A stretch of DNA of 64,000 nucleotides from Dermatophagoides farinae. Its lineage: Eukaryota > Arthropoda > Arachnida > Sarcoptiformes > Pyroglyphidae. Positions 30,801 through 45,537 of the stretch are shown piece by piece. How positions within the stretch are numbered: the first letter of the stretch is position 1; each line of letters starts with the position of its first letter. The notes under the pieces are model-generated. The model ran no database searches. It was not told where the DNA came from and saw only the letters and a program-made list of their open reading frames with translations. A program made the position numbers and the translations under genes. Where the stretch lies: positions 1,243,001 to 1,307,000 of the forward strand of contig NC_134677.1 in NCBI RefSeq assembly GCF_024713945.1. The letters are read 5' to 3'.

Positions 30801-33800
30801 AATTGTTTCGTTTTTTTTTCTCGCACATTTTCGGGTCATTTGGTGTTGTTGTTGTCATTGTCATTGTCATTGTTTTTGGTAATTATTTACAATTTTGAAT
30901 AATCATTTGATCTATAATTGATGAAAAAAAAAGACAAAGCTAAGCTCCGTTTGATGACGTCTTTTCGATTCGGTTCGGCTATGCTCTGTGCACTGGTTGG
31001 CCTTTATGAAATTGATTCAGAGAAAAAAAAATTTTCATTTCGATTCACTAGTTCATGACATTATTTTTAGTTTCAAATTCTTTCTCCCTCTCTCTCTCTC
31101 TCTTTCTGTTTCCTTCCCTCTTTGTTTATGTTTTATTTATTTTGATGTTTGTCTGTTGTTGTTGATTACCAAATGTCCATTGGTGATTCTTTGGAAATAC
31201 AGCCACAACAACAACAATAACAACAACACTGTTGTTGTTATTTCCAATGTTAATGTTGATTATTGGTGATGGTAAACATCAATTTTAATTGGAAATTTTT
31301 ATTTTCCCATCATAATAACAACATTTAATCATAATCATCATCATGTTTTATTTTTGACAATATATTTTTGTTTTATTCTAAATACCTTTGAGAATTTTCA
31401 GTTTGTAAATCATTACAAACTGTCACATTATTATTTTTCATTCTCATATATAAAAATTGTTGTGGATAAATACCAGCATAAATTCAATTCTATTGAATAA
31501 TAATAATGATGAAATATGGAAAAAAAAATTTTTCCACACTTACCACTGTTGAATAATGATGATGATCAAATCAAATGCGGAAATTTAAAAAATTTCGTAA
31601 TCTTTCAGTATTTTTTTTGTATCCATTGTGTGGTCGTTGTCGTCGTCGTTTTTTACTGCACACTTCAAACATAATAATAAAATATATACTTCCGTTTTTA
31701 TTTTCATTTTTTTCTGTTTCATTGTGTCTGGTGTTTTTCATTTTTTTGAAATCTATCTCTTTATGACGCTTTCATGTCTATAATATTATGTTGACAAATA
31801 ATACATTCATTTTCAGTTTTTCTTTTTCTTTGTGTATACCAGATTTATTCAGTTTTTTTCTTTCTTTTTTATGCCTTCAAGGCTACTTCCTTGAAATGAT
31901 GTGTGTGTGTGTGTGTGTGTATGTTTTTGTTGAAAACATGATCCAAACCATTTTTTTTTTGGCTACCAAAATATCATAATCATCAGATTATTATTATAAA
32001 CACAGTTTTTTTTCAATATAGTCAATATTGTGCCCAGCTGATTAAGATTAAATTCCATCGTTATCATCATCATCATCATGATGATCGATTTTCTTGTTTA
32101 CTGTATGCTTATTGATGGAATTTAAACAAATAAACAATTTTCAATGTACATTACAATGTCCAAATGGTTTGTATTTCTTAAAACATCATCATGAAAACAT
32201 TTTTATATAAACAGATTCTATTAATAAAATACTCATGTTTTATAGATAATTTTTTTTCTTATTTTGATCATTTTCTTTTCCACCATCGTCGAGAGAGAGA
32301 AAGAGAAAATACGAAATAATTGACTGATGAATAATGCCATTTGATGGTGATAATAGTTGTTTATATGTGATCATGTGAATGCAACATAGAGAGAATCGTC
32401 GTTTTTCCTCCGGAAAATGTATAGGTTTTTCGTTTTTGTTTTTTTTTTTTATTTCTACAAAGTAACTTTGAAATGAAAATGAATCATTTTGAATTTAACA
32501 AAAAAAAATCAGTAAATAAAACGAGTTTACCTTGATCTTTTCTGGATGTTGAAAAAGCTATCATTACATGATGATGACGATGATGTTTAACTGGACATTA
32601 ATGAATGAGTTTTGATGATTAAGTGCAAATGCGAGAGAGAGAGAGAGAAAGAAAATGAGAGAGAAAATGAAAGAAAGAGAAACAGACATAAAAAAAATCA
32701 GGTAAAGGTTTTTCCAGTACAAAATACTTATGATATATATCTAATTGAAGATTTTTTTTGGGCGAACAAAAAAAATGATAATCTCTTTTGTTGTTTTTGT
32801 TTTTTTTCATGGTTTTTAATTGTAAATGTAAATCAATCTGATTGATTATTATTATTATGTCATTAATATTTTCATCATCATTTTTTTTTTTGATGACCTT
32901 TATCGATAAAGTAAAAATTTGTTCCTTGTATCCATTTTTTTTCGTTGTAGTAGCTGTTGTTGTTGTTGTTGTTGTTGTTCAACAATGTGTTAAAGGTGAT
33001 CATCATTAAAATCTCTGTAAATCTTGAGCTATTTTTTTTGTTCCTTTTCGAATGATAAATCCATTCGTTTTTTGTTTTCTATATTACATAACGAAACCCG
33101 TTATTTCAGCAACAACAACAACAACATTTCGTTCCATCATCAGCATTATTTTTTTTTGTTCATAAAATTCAAGAGCAGCAGAAAAAAAGTTTGAAGATTT
33201 TATTTTATTTTTTTTTACATTATATATCGATATTTATTATGGATTTTTATGAGTTTGTGTGTGTGAAGAAGATTTCATCACCAAATTAGTACTAAAAACC
33301 ACAAAACGCACGGATGAACATTGATTTTTTTTTTTTTGGTTTATGCATGATCTCGAAAAAAAGATCAATATTGTTGTGGAAGAAGAAGAAGAAAAAAAAA
33401 TCATCAAATCTGATGATGATTGGTACAATAAATTGTATCGTTTCATTTCATTTTTTCAATTATCATCCGCCGCCATCTTCATCATATGACTTTTTACATA
33501 TTTAGAAATACGTATATAGTAGTAATGATGATGATGATGGTGATGATTAGGTGTGTGAATTTGATTGATTTATATATCGATAAAATAATGATGTAAATGT
33601 TGTAATTTTTTATTTTGTCCTTTACTTTCTTACATTGATGATTATGACGAGGATGATGATGAAATTTGATCACTATTCATTTTTTTTTTGCTTTTGCTTT
33701 GATACAATCACTTGAGTATAAAAATCATCAAATCAATTCAATTTAATTTTGATCGATAATTTGATACACATTCAATATAAATTTTTTTTTTTTTGGTATT

Positions 33801-36691
33801 GATTGTCATCGAGTTATTTATTGTATGCAGTGTATATAAACATCGCATACTCGTGTTCCAAATGTACCTGATGATGATGGATGATGATTAATATTTTGTG
33901 TGTGTGTGTGTATGGTGTATCCATCATCATTGAATGTCGTCATCATCATCAACAACATCATTCTGTTTGTTTGTGACTTTTGTCATGCAAATTTTTTTTT
34001 CTTGATTCTTTTAATATCATCATTTCTCATTGAGAGAGAGAGATAGAGAGAAAGTTGTTATTTTCAGCTTCTACAACAGCATTTAGTACCATATAATTTG
34101 GAACTAAACATTAGACAAACCGTCAACAACAATAGACAGTAAATTCATTCATTCCGGTTGTAATATAATGACTATTTTTATTTTTATTTTTATTTTTTCA
34201 TTTATTTTCTTGCTTTGAATATAAAAATTGACAAAATAGTCAAATGTATCTGTACTCGTAAATCGATTTGCCAGCGGTTCATTCATTTATTTTTTTTTCT
34301 TTCGTTGCCATTTGTTGTTGTCGATTTATGTTCAATAATAATAATAGTTATTAATCGACAAAAAAATTAACCAAAAATTACATTATGACAAATTTATGTC
34401 AACTAATTCCAATAATCATCATCATCATCATAATAACAGATCGATCGATTGATTGACTTGGTTTTTTTTTTGCTTTTCATTTCGGAGGAAGGTTTTCTCT
34501 CTTTCTTTTGTTGTTTGAAGAAGAATTTGGCATCCATTTTTTTAGTCTGTTTAGTTTGATTCAGTATAATCGTACTTGAACAATGACAACAACAACAGCA
34601 ACAACAAAAACCATGATTATTTTGATAACGTCATCATCATGAAAATGTTGGTTCGTTTGTTTGTTTGTTGTTTGTTTGTATTGTATTGTATTCCATTTTG
34701 CTTGATAATCGTGATTTATAATGTTTTTTTTCCGGTGTACGATAAAAATACCCAACTAATTGAAGCATTAGTATTGTACTATAGCAATATCTCATCATAC
34801 ATATATATATAGCAACGAAACCAAAATCTGTATATTTTTTTTTGGTGTTCGTTTTTCTTTTTTTTCTGTAGTCCTAATATGATTATGATTGTGATGATGA
34901 TGAACAATAAATAATTTTATTCATTTACAGTAAAACCTTGGTTTTTTTTGGCTATAATTGCTTTCATACTTGATGGTTAATTGTCTTTTTGTTGTTGTTG
35001 GAATGTTTTATACCGGTATCTTTCCGTATACACACACGCACACACATTCAACATAATAATGACAGCAGGTTTTGTTTTGTTTTCTCTCTCTTTTTTTTCA
35101 TTCATACCCCGTTTACGTCATTCATTTGTATTTTGTTCATTATGAAAATTTTTATGACCAGGACAGCTGTGTGTCAGTTGCTTTTAAATTCAAACATTTA
35201 ATCATTCATGCATGCATATACACGTACCCATTATTGTGCTTGTTGTCATATTTTTTTATTCATTTAATTTAATAATGTGTCCGGCTGAAATAGAAATTGT
35301 TTTGTTTTTTTTGACAGAGAAAATCGCCTCAAATTAACTCTGAAGACAATGGTTTTGCCCATTTTCTTTTCTTTTTTTTTGATCAAATTGAATTTCTGTT
35401 TATTTCATTTGATAAACTCTATTTTTGTTGCTGTTTTTATTTTTTTCGGTTCTAATTTGAAATTCCATTTGGTATTGCTATTTGGTTTTGGCTAAAAATT
35501 TCACATGTTGGTTCATTTCGTTTGGCCAATATGAATGTTTTCACTTATGTGACAATTAGAACGTGAAAAATTTTCTAAAAGGTGAAATCATCATCATCAT
35601 CATAATGTTTATTTGTCCCATTTGGATTTATCATTAGGATTTTTAAAGAGATCAAAGATAAAACACGGTAGATTTATTCAATGGGAAAAAAACAGCAAGA
35701 AGGAAACTATCTTGTTTTCCTTAAAATCGTTTTCTTTTGCTTTTCAAAAAAGTTGTTTTCTTAGCTTCAAATATCTCTAATACATGAACCATGCTAAAAA
35801 CACATGAACACACACACAGAGACAATTGTGATTCAATAATAAATCATCAAACTACGATGATGACGACACTACTTTTCTCTTTATTTATATCATTCAATAA
35901 TAATGATTTTTGGAACAGTTTTTTTTCGCTTCTGCTGTTGTTGTTGTTGAAAAATCGTTATCATGATTTACCTTGAACTAGTTTCATTTTTTTTGTTGTT
36001 TCTATTTCTTGTTTGTATCTGTTATTTTGACATTCATTTCATTATTTGATGATGATGTTTGTGAACATTTTCAGAATTAACAAACAAACGAGAAAAGCAA
36101 AATGTGTACGTGTACATAATGTACGTGCCATATGCTAATGATGACAATAATTTATTTTTAAAGGAAAAGAATTATGACAGATTTTGTTTTGTTTTTTTTC
36201 ACAAATAAAAATTATGATGAGAATATTTTATTTATCATCAGTTGATGGTCATTTTTTTTTTTTTTTTTTGAAGAAAAAATTTTCTTTTTTTGGTCATTTC
36301 AAAAAAAAAACGAGATTCATTTTGATTATGAAACCACAAATGAATGAATGATTGATTTCAATTTCAAAGAAAAAAAAACTTAATCAATCAAATCATAACC
36401 CGATCGTTTTGCTGTTTATTTTTTTTTTATCATTTAAAATTTTTTTTAAAACATCATAATCATCGTAATGATGAGAAAATAGAATTTAAAAAATTCACAT
36501 TTTTCATGTTCAAAAATCAATCAATCGATTATCATCATTATAATAATGTTGTTGTTTTTTTTCTATTTCATTTTCAAAAAAGCAGATTTTTTTTAACTTA
36601 CTCACACGCACAATACACACACAGACATAGTGGCATCATCATCATCGATCGATCGATATATAAAAATAAAAAATAAATGTGAAAAAGAAAA
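27811..36691. other. 8.9-kb gene desert upstream of RNF19
   Basis: I find no supported coding exon. The content is microsatellites: (TCG)n at 28278-28300, (ATC)n at many places, (GAGA)n at 32632-32690, (GTT)n at 32953-32980, (CA)n and (GT)n near 29230, 31902 and 33899, and long T-runs. It may hold the RNF19 promoter, untranslated exons or long 5' introns. I cannot place any of these. Confidence 0.5.
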
Positions 36692-39600
36692 ATGTCAAAA
36701 AACGATAACAATAATTATAAAAATCAACACCATAATAATAGCGATGATCATCGTGGCCATAACAATCTAATGACTAATGTAATTGAAGTGGTGCGAAATA
36801 TTAATAATAATAATAATACTGTTCCAAATAATCATCATCATTCACATCAATCAATGATTATGAAATCATCATCGATGAATAAAAGCGAAACTTCATCATT
36901 AAATCATGGCCTATTTGTTAATAGTAACAACAACAATAATAATAATTACAATAGTACTTCAACATCATTAACAATGGCACAAGTTGTTTCTACAAATCCA
37001 ACAACAAAAACATCATCATCAACGTTATGTGGAAATACATCTAATATCAATGTGAATACAACAACAACGACAACAACAACAACAAGTAATAATAAAAAAC
37101 ATAATATTGGATTTCGTCTTCGGCGATTATTTTTTGGAACAAATTTACCGAATGGACCAGCAACAACAATTTCATCGAAATCGAAAATTTCGAAAGATTC
37201 AGGTAGTGGCGGTGGTAATGATTCTAATGAAAATAAGGTAGGTTTATTTAACAGGAAAAATGTTTGTAATCATTTGTTAATTTAACATTTTCTTTTATGT
37301 TTTTTTCTGCTTTATGCTGAAAATAGAATTTTATTCGACACAATCCTTCGTTACATTCGAATTCAAGCGAATCATCTTATGAACATCGTGCCATTGATTC
37401 ACGACGTAAAAGGAATACATTGACACCGAAAAAAACGGATAATTGGCCATTTCATTCAATCAGCAACAACAACACTAGTCATTCGATGAAACAGCAAAAT
37501 TCATATGAATGTCCAATATGTCTGTTAGAGCAACCATTATTTCAATTTCCCGAGCTTAAAACATGCCAACATCGAGCTTGTTTCAATTGTTTACGACAAT
37601 ATTTACGAATAGAAATTTATGAATCTCGTATCAACATCACTTGTTTACAATGTCAAGAATTGATGCATCCAAATGACATCAAAACACTTTTACATAATGA
37701 TAATGTTACTATTGAAAAATATGAATCATTCATGGTTCGAAGAACATTAATAACCGATCCTGATGCAAGATGGTGTCCAGCTCCTGATTGTGACTATTGT
37801 GTAATAGCAACTGGTTGTGCCAGCTGTCCAATGTTAAAATGTGAAAAACCTGGATGTGAAACATTGTTCTGTTATCATTGTAAACAGGAATGGCACCCAA
37901 GTCAGACTTGTGATCAAGCACGTGCTCAACGAGGTCTCATCAATAGTAAATCAGTATTCATTAGTTCTCCGAATCCAACTAAATCAAATGTTACGTTCAC
38001 ATCACGTGGTAATGATTTGTTTAGTCAGGCTCATGCTTCTACATCGATGGATTCGTTTGTACCCAGAGAAGACATTAAACCTTGTCCATGTTGTAAAGTA
38101 CTCATCATCAAAATGAATGATGGTTCCTGTAATCATATGACATGTAGTGTTTGTGGTACGGAATTCTGTTGGCTTTGTATGCAAAAAATATCCGATTTAC
38201 ATTATCTTTCACCATCGGGCTGTACGTTTTGGGGCAAAAAACCATGGAGCCGAAAGAAGAAAATTATGTGGCAGCTTGGCATGTTGGTTGGAGCACCCGT
38301 TGGCATCGCATTGATTGCTGGTATAGCTGTTCCGGCCATCATTATCGGAATACCTGTATGGGTTGGTCGTAAATTGTATTCTCGTTTTGAACGAAACCAC
38401 ATGTCTCGTCATAAAAGTAATTTCTTTGTCACCACTGGCGTATTGGCTTCAATATTTGTTTCACCGATATTGGCCGCTGTTGCCGTTGGAATCGGTGTAC
38501 CATTATTGTTAGCATATGTTTATGGTGTTGTTCCGATTTCTCTTTGCCGTTCAGGTGGCTGTGGTGTTTCTACCTCTTCTTCAGGTGTTCGTATAGAACT
38601 TGATGAAGATGAAATTCCTGCTCCAGGTTTGTTTTCTGTTTGATCGAATTGATATGATTGATATCTAAATAATTATTTGTTCAATTTTAGCAGATGGTGT
38701 TAGCGTAGATACAGCACTTAGTGGCCGAGCAGTTACAAATCCAAGCATTGGTGAAGTTTCATTAGGAATGTCGGCAAGTTTAAGTATTGGTTCAAGTAGT
38801 CATTTAGATCGAGTTGTACTTGATATTCAACCGGATCGTGAAAGTTCATCGATTGTAGCCTGTGCTGGCAGTATAACAAGCAATTATATTAATAACAATA
38901 ATAATGTTACCAACAATAACCAGCAAAATCATGGTAATAATATCATTGGTGGACAAATGAAATTAGAAACATTGGCCGATATCAATTCCAATAACAGTTT
39001 AAGTAGCCAGAATGTTGATTCATCGTCGGTAACATTAAGTTTTGGTGATCGATCTGTCAATACGAATGCATCATTGATTGATGAGGCTAGTAGTTTAAAA
39101 GCACATGCAGGATCATTACTTGAAGCTCCTACTAATATTCTATCCATTTCAAATAATGGAACACAATTATCATTATCTCCAGTTGAAGTTCATGTTATAA
39201 ATGATAGTTTGGAAAATGACAAAAGTTTCACAACAACCAAGAAACATCAACCGAATCTGTTGACAAAAACATCAGCAGCACCTGAAACAACAACAACAAC
39301 AATTCAAAATGTACAAGTACCAGTGAATCTTATTCTCAACAAATTTGAATCACGTTCATTGGAATATTTATCGAACAATTATTGCAATATTTGCCATAAA
39401 TCGCACAAGCCATGCTGTCCAAATTTTCAACATCCAAACAATAAATCAATCAAACTTGATTTGAATAAAAAATTACAGCAACAGAAACCTATCACATTTG
39501 TTGTGGGTGAAACATCAAAAAATGATTGCTCATCATCGATTGTTGGTAATAATGATGGTGATGGTGATGGTGATAATCTGGCCAAACATTTGAAACCAAT

Positions 39601-39961
39601 CAAAATCGATGATAATGAACGATTGAAAAAATCTATTGGAAAAAATACTGATATAAATCATGTTGATGAAAAAAATTCAACTGAACAGCAGAATGTGAAT
39701 ATTCAATTGGACAATAACAGTGTATCATCATATTCTTATCATCATCATTATAATCATCAAAATCGTGGCCCAACACCAACATTGACGAAAAAAGCAATGA
39801 GCCAAATATTTTATCCATCAAATTTTAATCAATACAATAATAATAATAATAATAATAACAACAACAACAACAATAATAATAATAATAATCATCATGACAA
39901 TAATGAAAAAATTTCCAAATCAAATTTATCACATTCAAAAAAATTTTACAGCATACAATAA
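36692..39961 (+). CDS. RNF19: RBR E3 ubiquitin ligase RNF19A/B (Dorfin)
   Basis: Exons 36692-37237, 37327-38626 and 38691-39961 give 1038 residues. Residues 1-182 are Asn/Ser/Thr low complexity. RING1 begins near residue 244 (YECPICLL...[18 protein letters not shown]). The IBR follows ([31 protein letters not shown]). RING2 near 435-475 has [20 protein letters not shown] with MTC carrying the presumed catalytic Cys. [20 protein letters not shown] is almost invariant with vertebrate RNF19. Two membrane segments follow ([40 protein letters not shown]), then [10 protein letters not shown]. The third exon keeps RNF19 motifs ([16 protein letters not shown]) and ends in a long Asn run coded at about 39836-39890. 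RNF19 proteins are membrane-anchored ligases at the ER or perinuclear sites. Confidence 0.95.
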
Positions 39962-41122
39962 CCAATTCATGAATTTATGTTTTGTTTTTTTTCATTCATT
40001 CAGTCATTCAAAAAGAATTTTTTTTTGTGAAACAAAGAATCGTAAGAATAATAATTTGCAAAACAAAACAAAAAAACATACATAAACCAATTGTGATACC
40101 TTTTTCATTTTTCTTTTTTTTTTCTTTTTGTTCTTTTTCATTTAAATGAGCCCCACACACATTTCGTTATCACAACATTTTTGTCAGACGATCTTTTTTT
40201 TTTCTCTCTCTCCCTCTCTCTCTCTCTTATATATGCGTTTGTGTGTGTGTGCGTGTGTGATCAGGGATCATTCAGCAATTATCAATTTCTAATAATTGAA
40301 TAAAAAAAAAATTTTTTTTTTGTCCATTTCTTTTTTAGTCTTTGATTAATTTTTTGACATTGTCCTTCTTACTTTTTTTTTGTCTTCTTCCCCCCATCGC
40401 CATCGCCATCACATAAACATATTACACATGTATGTGCACACACACACCGTCATCATCATAATCCTTTTTTTTCTCTTTCTTTCTTTTTTTTTGGATATTG
40501 TATACAAATTTAATCAAATTTTATGATGATGATGATATATAACACCCAAAACCTCGCCTGATAATCTTTTTCTGACCATTTTTTTTTTTCGATGATAATG
40601 ATTTGCTCTAATTTTATTCTTTAAAAATAATAATAATAAATTTATCTATATTATAAATGAGATTTAGATCCTGGAAAAAACCAAGTAATAATTTATTGAA
40701 CCTTAATGTCAAATGCAATGTGAATTTTATGTGTGTGTGTGTCATTTTGCTGCTTGCTGATTACTTTTGGTGGTTGATTATGATGATAAGCAAAAAAAAA
40801 AATGATGATTTTTTATGATTTTCAACTGGTTTATATATATAGATTTTATGAAGAGAACAATTTGGCTGTAAAAAAAAACAAATTTCTCATCATCATTATC
40901 ATTTGATTTGATAATTGTCTATTCAATTTTCATTAATATATGATGATTAATGAACGATAATATAATATATAAATATCGAATACTGATTCATTGTCACTTT
41001 CACTCTATTTATATATTTAATAGTAGCGCGTTAAACCATCGTGTTAAAATTGAAAATAAAAATTCGATTTTTTTTTCTTATTCAGTGAAATTTTAATCAA
41101 TTTTTTCAACTGTAAATTAAAA
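39962..41122. other. Intergenic, T-rich and microsatellite sequence
   Basis: No coding sequence is seen. There is (CT)n at 40205-40228, (GT)n at 40240-40257, and an AT-rich leader directly before PGM2. Confidence 0.55.
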
Positions 41123-43336
41123 ATGGCAAATTTTGAATTGACAACTTCGATGAAAGAAAATATTAAAACTTTTCCAAAACAATTACAGGATAAAGTTTTC
41201 GAATGGCTTGAATGGGATAAGGTATATTTGTTGTTGTTTCAATTACCTTTCAATGATTAAATTTTTTTTTTCCTTATATATTCAAATAGGACGTTCAAAC
41301 TTGGAATGAAATTGCCAAATTAATCGATTCCAATCAAGTGGAACGTTTAACCAAATTATTACTTGAACGACAATGTTTTGGTACGGCTGGTATACGTGGT
41401 ATTATGGAAACGGGTTTTAATGGCCTAAATAATTTGGTCATCATACAAACATCACAAGGTTTGGCAAAATATGTAAAACAATTGCCCACTACTGCTAAGG
41501 AATTATTGGTGGTAATCGGCTATGATGGTCGCCATCATTCATTGGATTTTGCACGACTTACAACGAATGTTTTTCGCAATGCTGGATTTAAAGTGGCATT
41601 ATTTTCGAAAATTGTACCGACGCCATTCGTTGCATTTGCGACAAAATTATTGAACGCTTCCACAGGCATTATGATTACATCATCACATAATCCTAAAGTT
41701 TATAATGGCTATAAAGTTTTTGGCAATAATGGTGCACAAATTTTATCGCCACATGATTCAAATATACAAATTTCTATATTGGCAAATCTAAAACCTTGGA
41801 ATGATCAAATATGGGACATTTCCAATAATAATTTCAATTATGATGGTATTCAATTATTTGATCCATTACAACAAGTATCTGAACAATATTATAAACATTT
41901 AATGAATTGTTCTACACGCCATGATTTGGTAAGCAAATCGGATTTGAAAATAACCTATACATCATTACATGGTGTTGCCCATGAATATTTGGAAAAAATG
42001 TTCCAAGAATTTGGTTTTAAAAATCATTTTGCCGTTGAATCACAAAAAATGCCTGATCCTGAATTTCCTACCGTTCATTTTCCTAATCCTGAAGAAGGAC
42101 AAGGTGTTTTTGTAAGTAATAATCATCATAAATCATTATAATTCAGAGTAGTTCATCTTTGGCATTTTTAATTAGGATGAATCATACAAGACTGCCGAAA
42201 AAACTGGAAGTTCATTGATATTTGCTGTCGATCCTGATTCAGATCGTTTTTGTATGGGAGAAAAACATGATGAATGTTGGCGTATATTTAATGGTAATGA
42301 AATAGGCGCATTACTTGGCTGGTGGATATGGAATGAATTTTGTTCATTGAAAAAAAATTGTGACAATAATTTTAAAAAATCTGATTGCTACATGATTTCA
42401 TCGGCTGTTTCATCGAAAATTTTACAAACATTTTCAAAACAAGAAGGATTCAATTTTCTTGAAACATTGACTGGATTCAAATGGATGGCTAATGTTGCAT
42501 TCGATTTAGAAAAAGAAGGAAAACAAGTTCTGTTCTGTTTTGAAGAAGCAATTGGATTCATGGTATATTTGTGTATAATAAATTAATTTATTATTTCCAT
42601 GGTCTAGCTGTTTATTTATTTGTTCATTTTTTCTTTTTGTTTGTTTCATTTTATTAGGTTGGCACAAATGTTTACGATAAAGATGGAATTTCCGCTATGG
42701 CCACTATGCTACAATTTGCAGCATATTTACATTCGAAAGGGCAAACATTTTTGGACAAATTGAATGAAATCTATCGCACATACGGTTTTCATTATAGTCT
42801 CAATTCCTATTATCAATGCTATGATGGTGATAAAATTCGACAAATTTTCAATCGTATGGCCAATATTGATGGCCCTAATTCGGTAATTTTTGTTTTTTTG
42901 TTTTATTGACCAGTCATTTATGATTATTTATTTATCGATTTATTGATTTATAGTATATAAAACAAGTCAATGGAATCAAATGTGTTCGTGTTCGTGATCT
43001 AATCCGTGGTTTTGATTCATCAGCTATAGATCAAAAGGCAACATTGCCACCGAATTATATGATAACATTGTTTTTTGAAAATGGTTCCGTAATCACTTTA
43101 CGAACCAGTGGTACGGAACCAAAAATTAAATATTATTCCGAAATTGTTGCTCAACCAGTGGAAAGGTAAATCAAGTTGTCAAGTTATTATTAATCTGAAA
43201 AAAAAAAAAATTTTCACTTTCATATAATTGCAGTGATTGGGAAAAAATCAAAAACAATCATCGAGAATTGATCGAAACAACCGTACAATTGTTACTACAA
43301 CCCGATCTAAATGGTCTGATTGCTAAAAAGGATTGA
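41123..43336 (+). CDS. PGM2: Phosphoglucomutase-2 / phosphopentomutase
   Basis: Six exons join in frame: 41123-41221, 41290-42111, 42176-42562, 42658-42882, 42954-43165, 43234-43336; 615 residues, against 612 in human PGM2. The active-site phosphoserine loop is GIMITSSHNPKVYNGYK, with Ser near residue 165. The metal-binding loop is DPDSDR (usually DPDADR). The sugar-binding loop is CFEEAIGFMVGTNVYDKDG, and the phosphate-binding loop is RTSGTEPKIKYYSE. GNEIGALLGWW and ETLTGFKWMANVA are PGM2 signatures. The enzyme interconverts ribose/deoxyribose 1- and 5-phosphates and glucose phosphates in the cytosol. The gene is complete and converges on the SNX5/6 gene. Confidence 0.95.
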
Positions 43337-43705
43337 AAACTTTTCAAACGTTTTTTTTTTCATTAAAAATTCTTTTATTTTTGTTTTGTTTTAAACATTG
43401 GAAAAAAATAATAATAATATAATATAACCACCAACATTGTTATTTTCCAAAACCGGTAAAAGAACATTGAGAAATAAGAAAAAAAATTCTTTCATAGAAT
43501 AATGATTTGTAGAAAAATAGAAAAAAAAATTGTTGGATTATCAAATCCAAATTGAATAATTATATCATTGTTGTGTTGGTATTGTTGGTAATGTTGACTA
43601 ATCATTATTTCAAATTGATGAGAATCCTTTTTTGTTGTTGTTGTTGCTGTAATGAGTGTAATTTTTTTCGCCCCTCTCCAATATAACAAAATAAATCTGA
43701 TTTTG
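43337..43705. other. 3' interval between convergent PGM2 and SNX5/6
   Basis: No coding sequence is seen. This AT-rich stretch must hold both 3' UTRs. Candidate minus-strand AATAAA (TTTATT) elements lie near 43375. Confidence 0.5.
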
Positions 43706-45537
43706 TTAATTTTCTTCATTCACAAAATCATTGTTAAGCGATGAAATACAATTTCGAATCAATTGAACTTGTGACTTGAATTTGGAAAAGAAAGAGAAAA
43801 AATCAGATCAGATCAGATTAGATTATTATTACAAATAAATCATTGTAAACAAACCTTTGCATGTTTTATCTCCAATTCGGTCAATTCGACCAGATACTTT
43901 CTGAATGCAACAACACGACGTTTTTTGAAATCATTTAGCTCTTGTTTGGCCAATTTGGAAATGTTTTCAAATTTTTCACATGCTTGTTGCTGTTGATTTT
44001 CAGCCTGATGTACATCACGATTTTTTGCTCGTGCACGTTCCAGATTACGATTAGCAGTTTCATAATTTGCCAAACAACGAAGACGACGATTCAATAGCTC
44101 TTTAGCGGCTGCTGTATCGCGCATATAATATCTATAGAGGTCAGATAATTTTAAATCTTCATCCGAAGCGACACGATTTTCCGTTTTACGAAGCTTTTCC
44201 AATGCATCGGCAATACGTAGATAAAATTTTGTCAATTCAGGCGTTGGTGTACATTCCGGTGAGTTAGCCATCTGTACTAATGGTGTTACGATTTTAATAT
44301 ATGAATCGGCCACAGCTAAAAAATTATTGCAGAATAAAATTAATCATTTAACCCAACCCCAAACAAACAAACAATCACATACCTTTATGTGATTTGACCA
44401 TAGTATCAGCTTTCATTGTTTGATTTTTAATATTATTATAATAATCAGATAGCTGAACTCGTTGTCCTTCGAAAAATTCATCAATATCTTTCTGCGTAGT
44501 ATTCAACACTAAACCATCGGTTGAAGAACGAATGTTGGAAAATAGACCGACTAATCGTTCTTTTTTATTTTTTCCTCTTACACTAAGCTGTGGAAAAAAA
44601 AAATTTTTGGTTTAATTAAAAAAAAATTCTTCTTTTCAAAGTTCTCTATTCTTACGTCATTTTCATATTCCAAAAATATACGAAAATTAGCATCATTACG
44701 AAAACAAGGATGATTGGCCAAACGTTGAAGAAAAACTTCATGCATTGCAACGGTTTTTTTGAAAGTAGCCAAATATTCAGCTTCTAATTCTTGTTTCATT
44801 TTAGTGAATTCTTCTTTGGTCATTGTTCCTTCACCTTCACCTAGTTTTTGTAATTTTTCACGTGATGCATCAAAATCTGGACGTGGTGGTGCCGGTGGTA
44901 TTATATAACCAGCATAATCTTCATTTTCAACCAGACTATTGTGTAACCAAATGAATTCTTCATGCTGTCTGACCACTGAGAATTCATTCTTTTTAAATTC
45001 AGGTAATGTTGTCTGTACGAAAGAAAAAAATTTTCATTTATTCAGCTGCTTATGTTTTTTAAAAAATAAATACCTTTGTATGGACAGTGAATTTAACTTT
45101 ATCACGTTCACTGAGTGCATCCGATATGTCCACCAACAATGATGTATCCGAAAGATCAATCGTTTCACTTCGTGGCTGTTTGAAACGGGAAAAAAATTCA
45201 AAATTAGAAAAAAATTTTATTCAAAATCAGCAAAAAAACCTTGACAAAATTTTCATCTAAATTTGAACATGAAAATTTAACTAAATCCATAATGATTTCT
45301 ATCCAATATTGATGTCTATAGATTAGTCATTGAAAATCAAATGATTTTTTTTGACTTTTGATGTTTCATTTTGGCGGTAACTCCCCGAAATTACAATAAT
45401 AATGAAAAATGTCATGATATTGGGTTCGAAGAACTTACTTTTATATTATTGGAATTATTTGTCGTTTCCAATGTGGCTGGTTGTTGTTGTTGTTGCTGAT
45501 TTGGGATCACCATTTGATCTTCAGTTTCTGTCATCAT
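43706..45537 (-). CDS. SNX6: Sorting nexin SNX5/SNX6 (retromer-type SNX-BAR)
   Basis: Six exons fit: 45537-45439, 45175-45074, 45012-44656, 44587-44383, 44315-43855, 43774-43706; 430 residues (human SNX6 406). The N-terminus has a Gln run. The PX domain carries [60 protein letters not shown] and [23 protein letters not shown] and the BAR helices follow ([40 protein letters not shown]). The last small exon [20 protein letters not shown] matches the family end (LQLLQNCLAVLN). SNX5/6 pair with SNX1/2 in ESCPE-1/retromer on endosomes. The last exon is short (69 nt) and is found only by splice and homology reasoning. SNX5 and SNX6 cannot be told apart here. Confidence 0.93.
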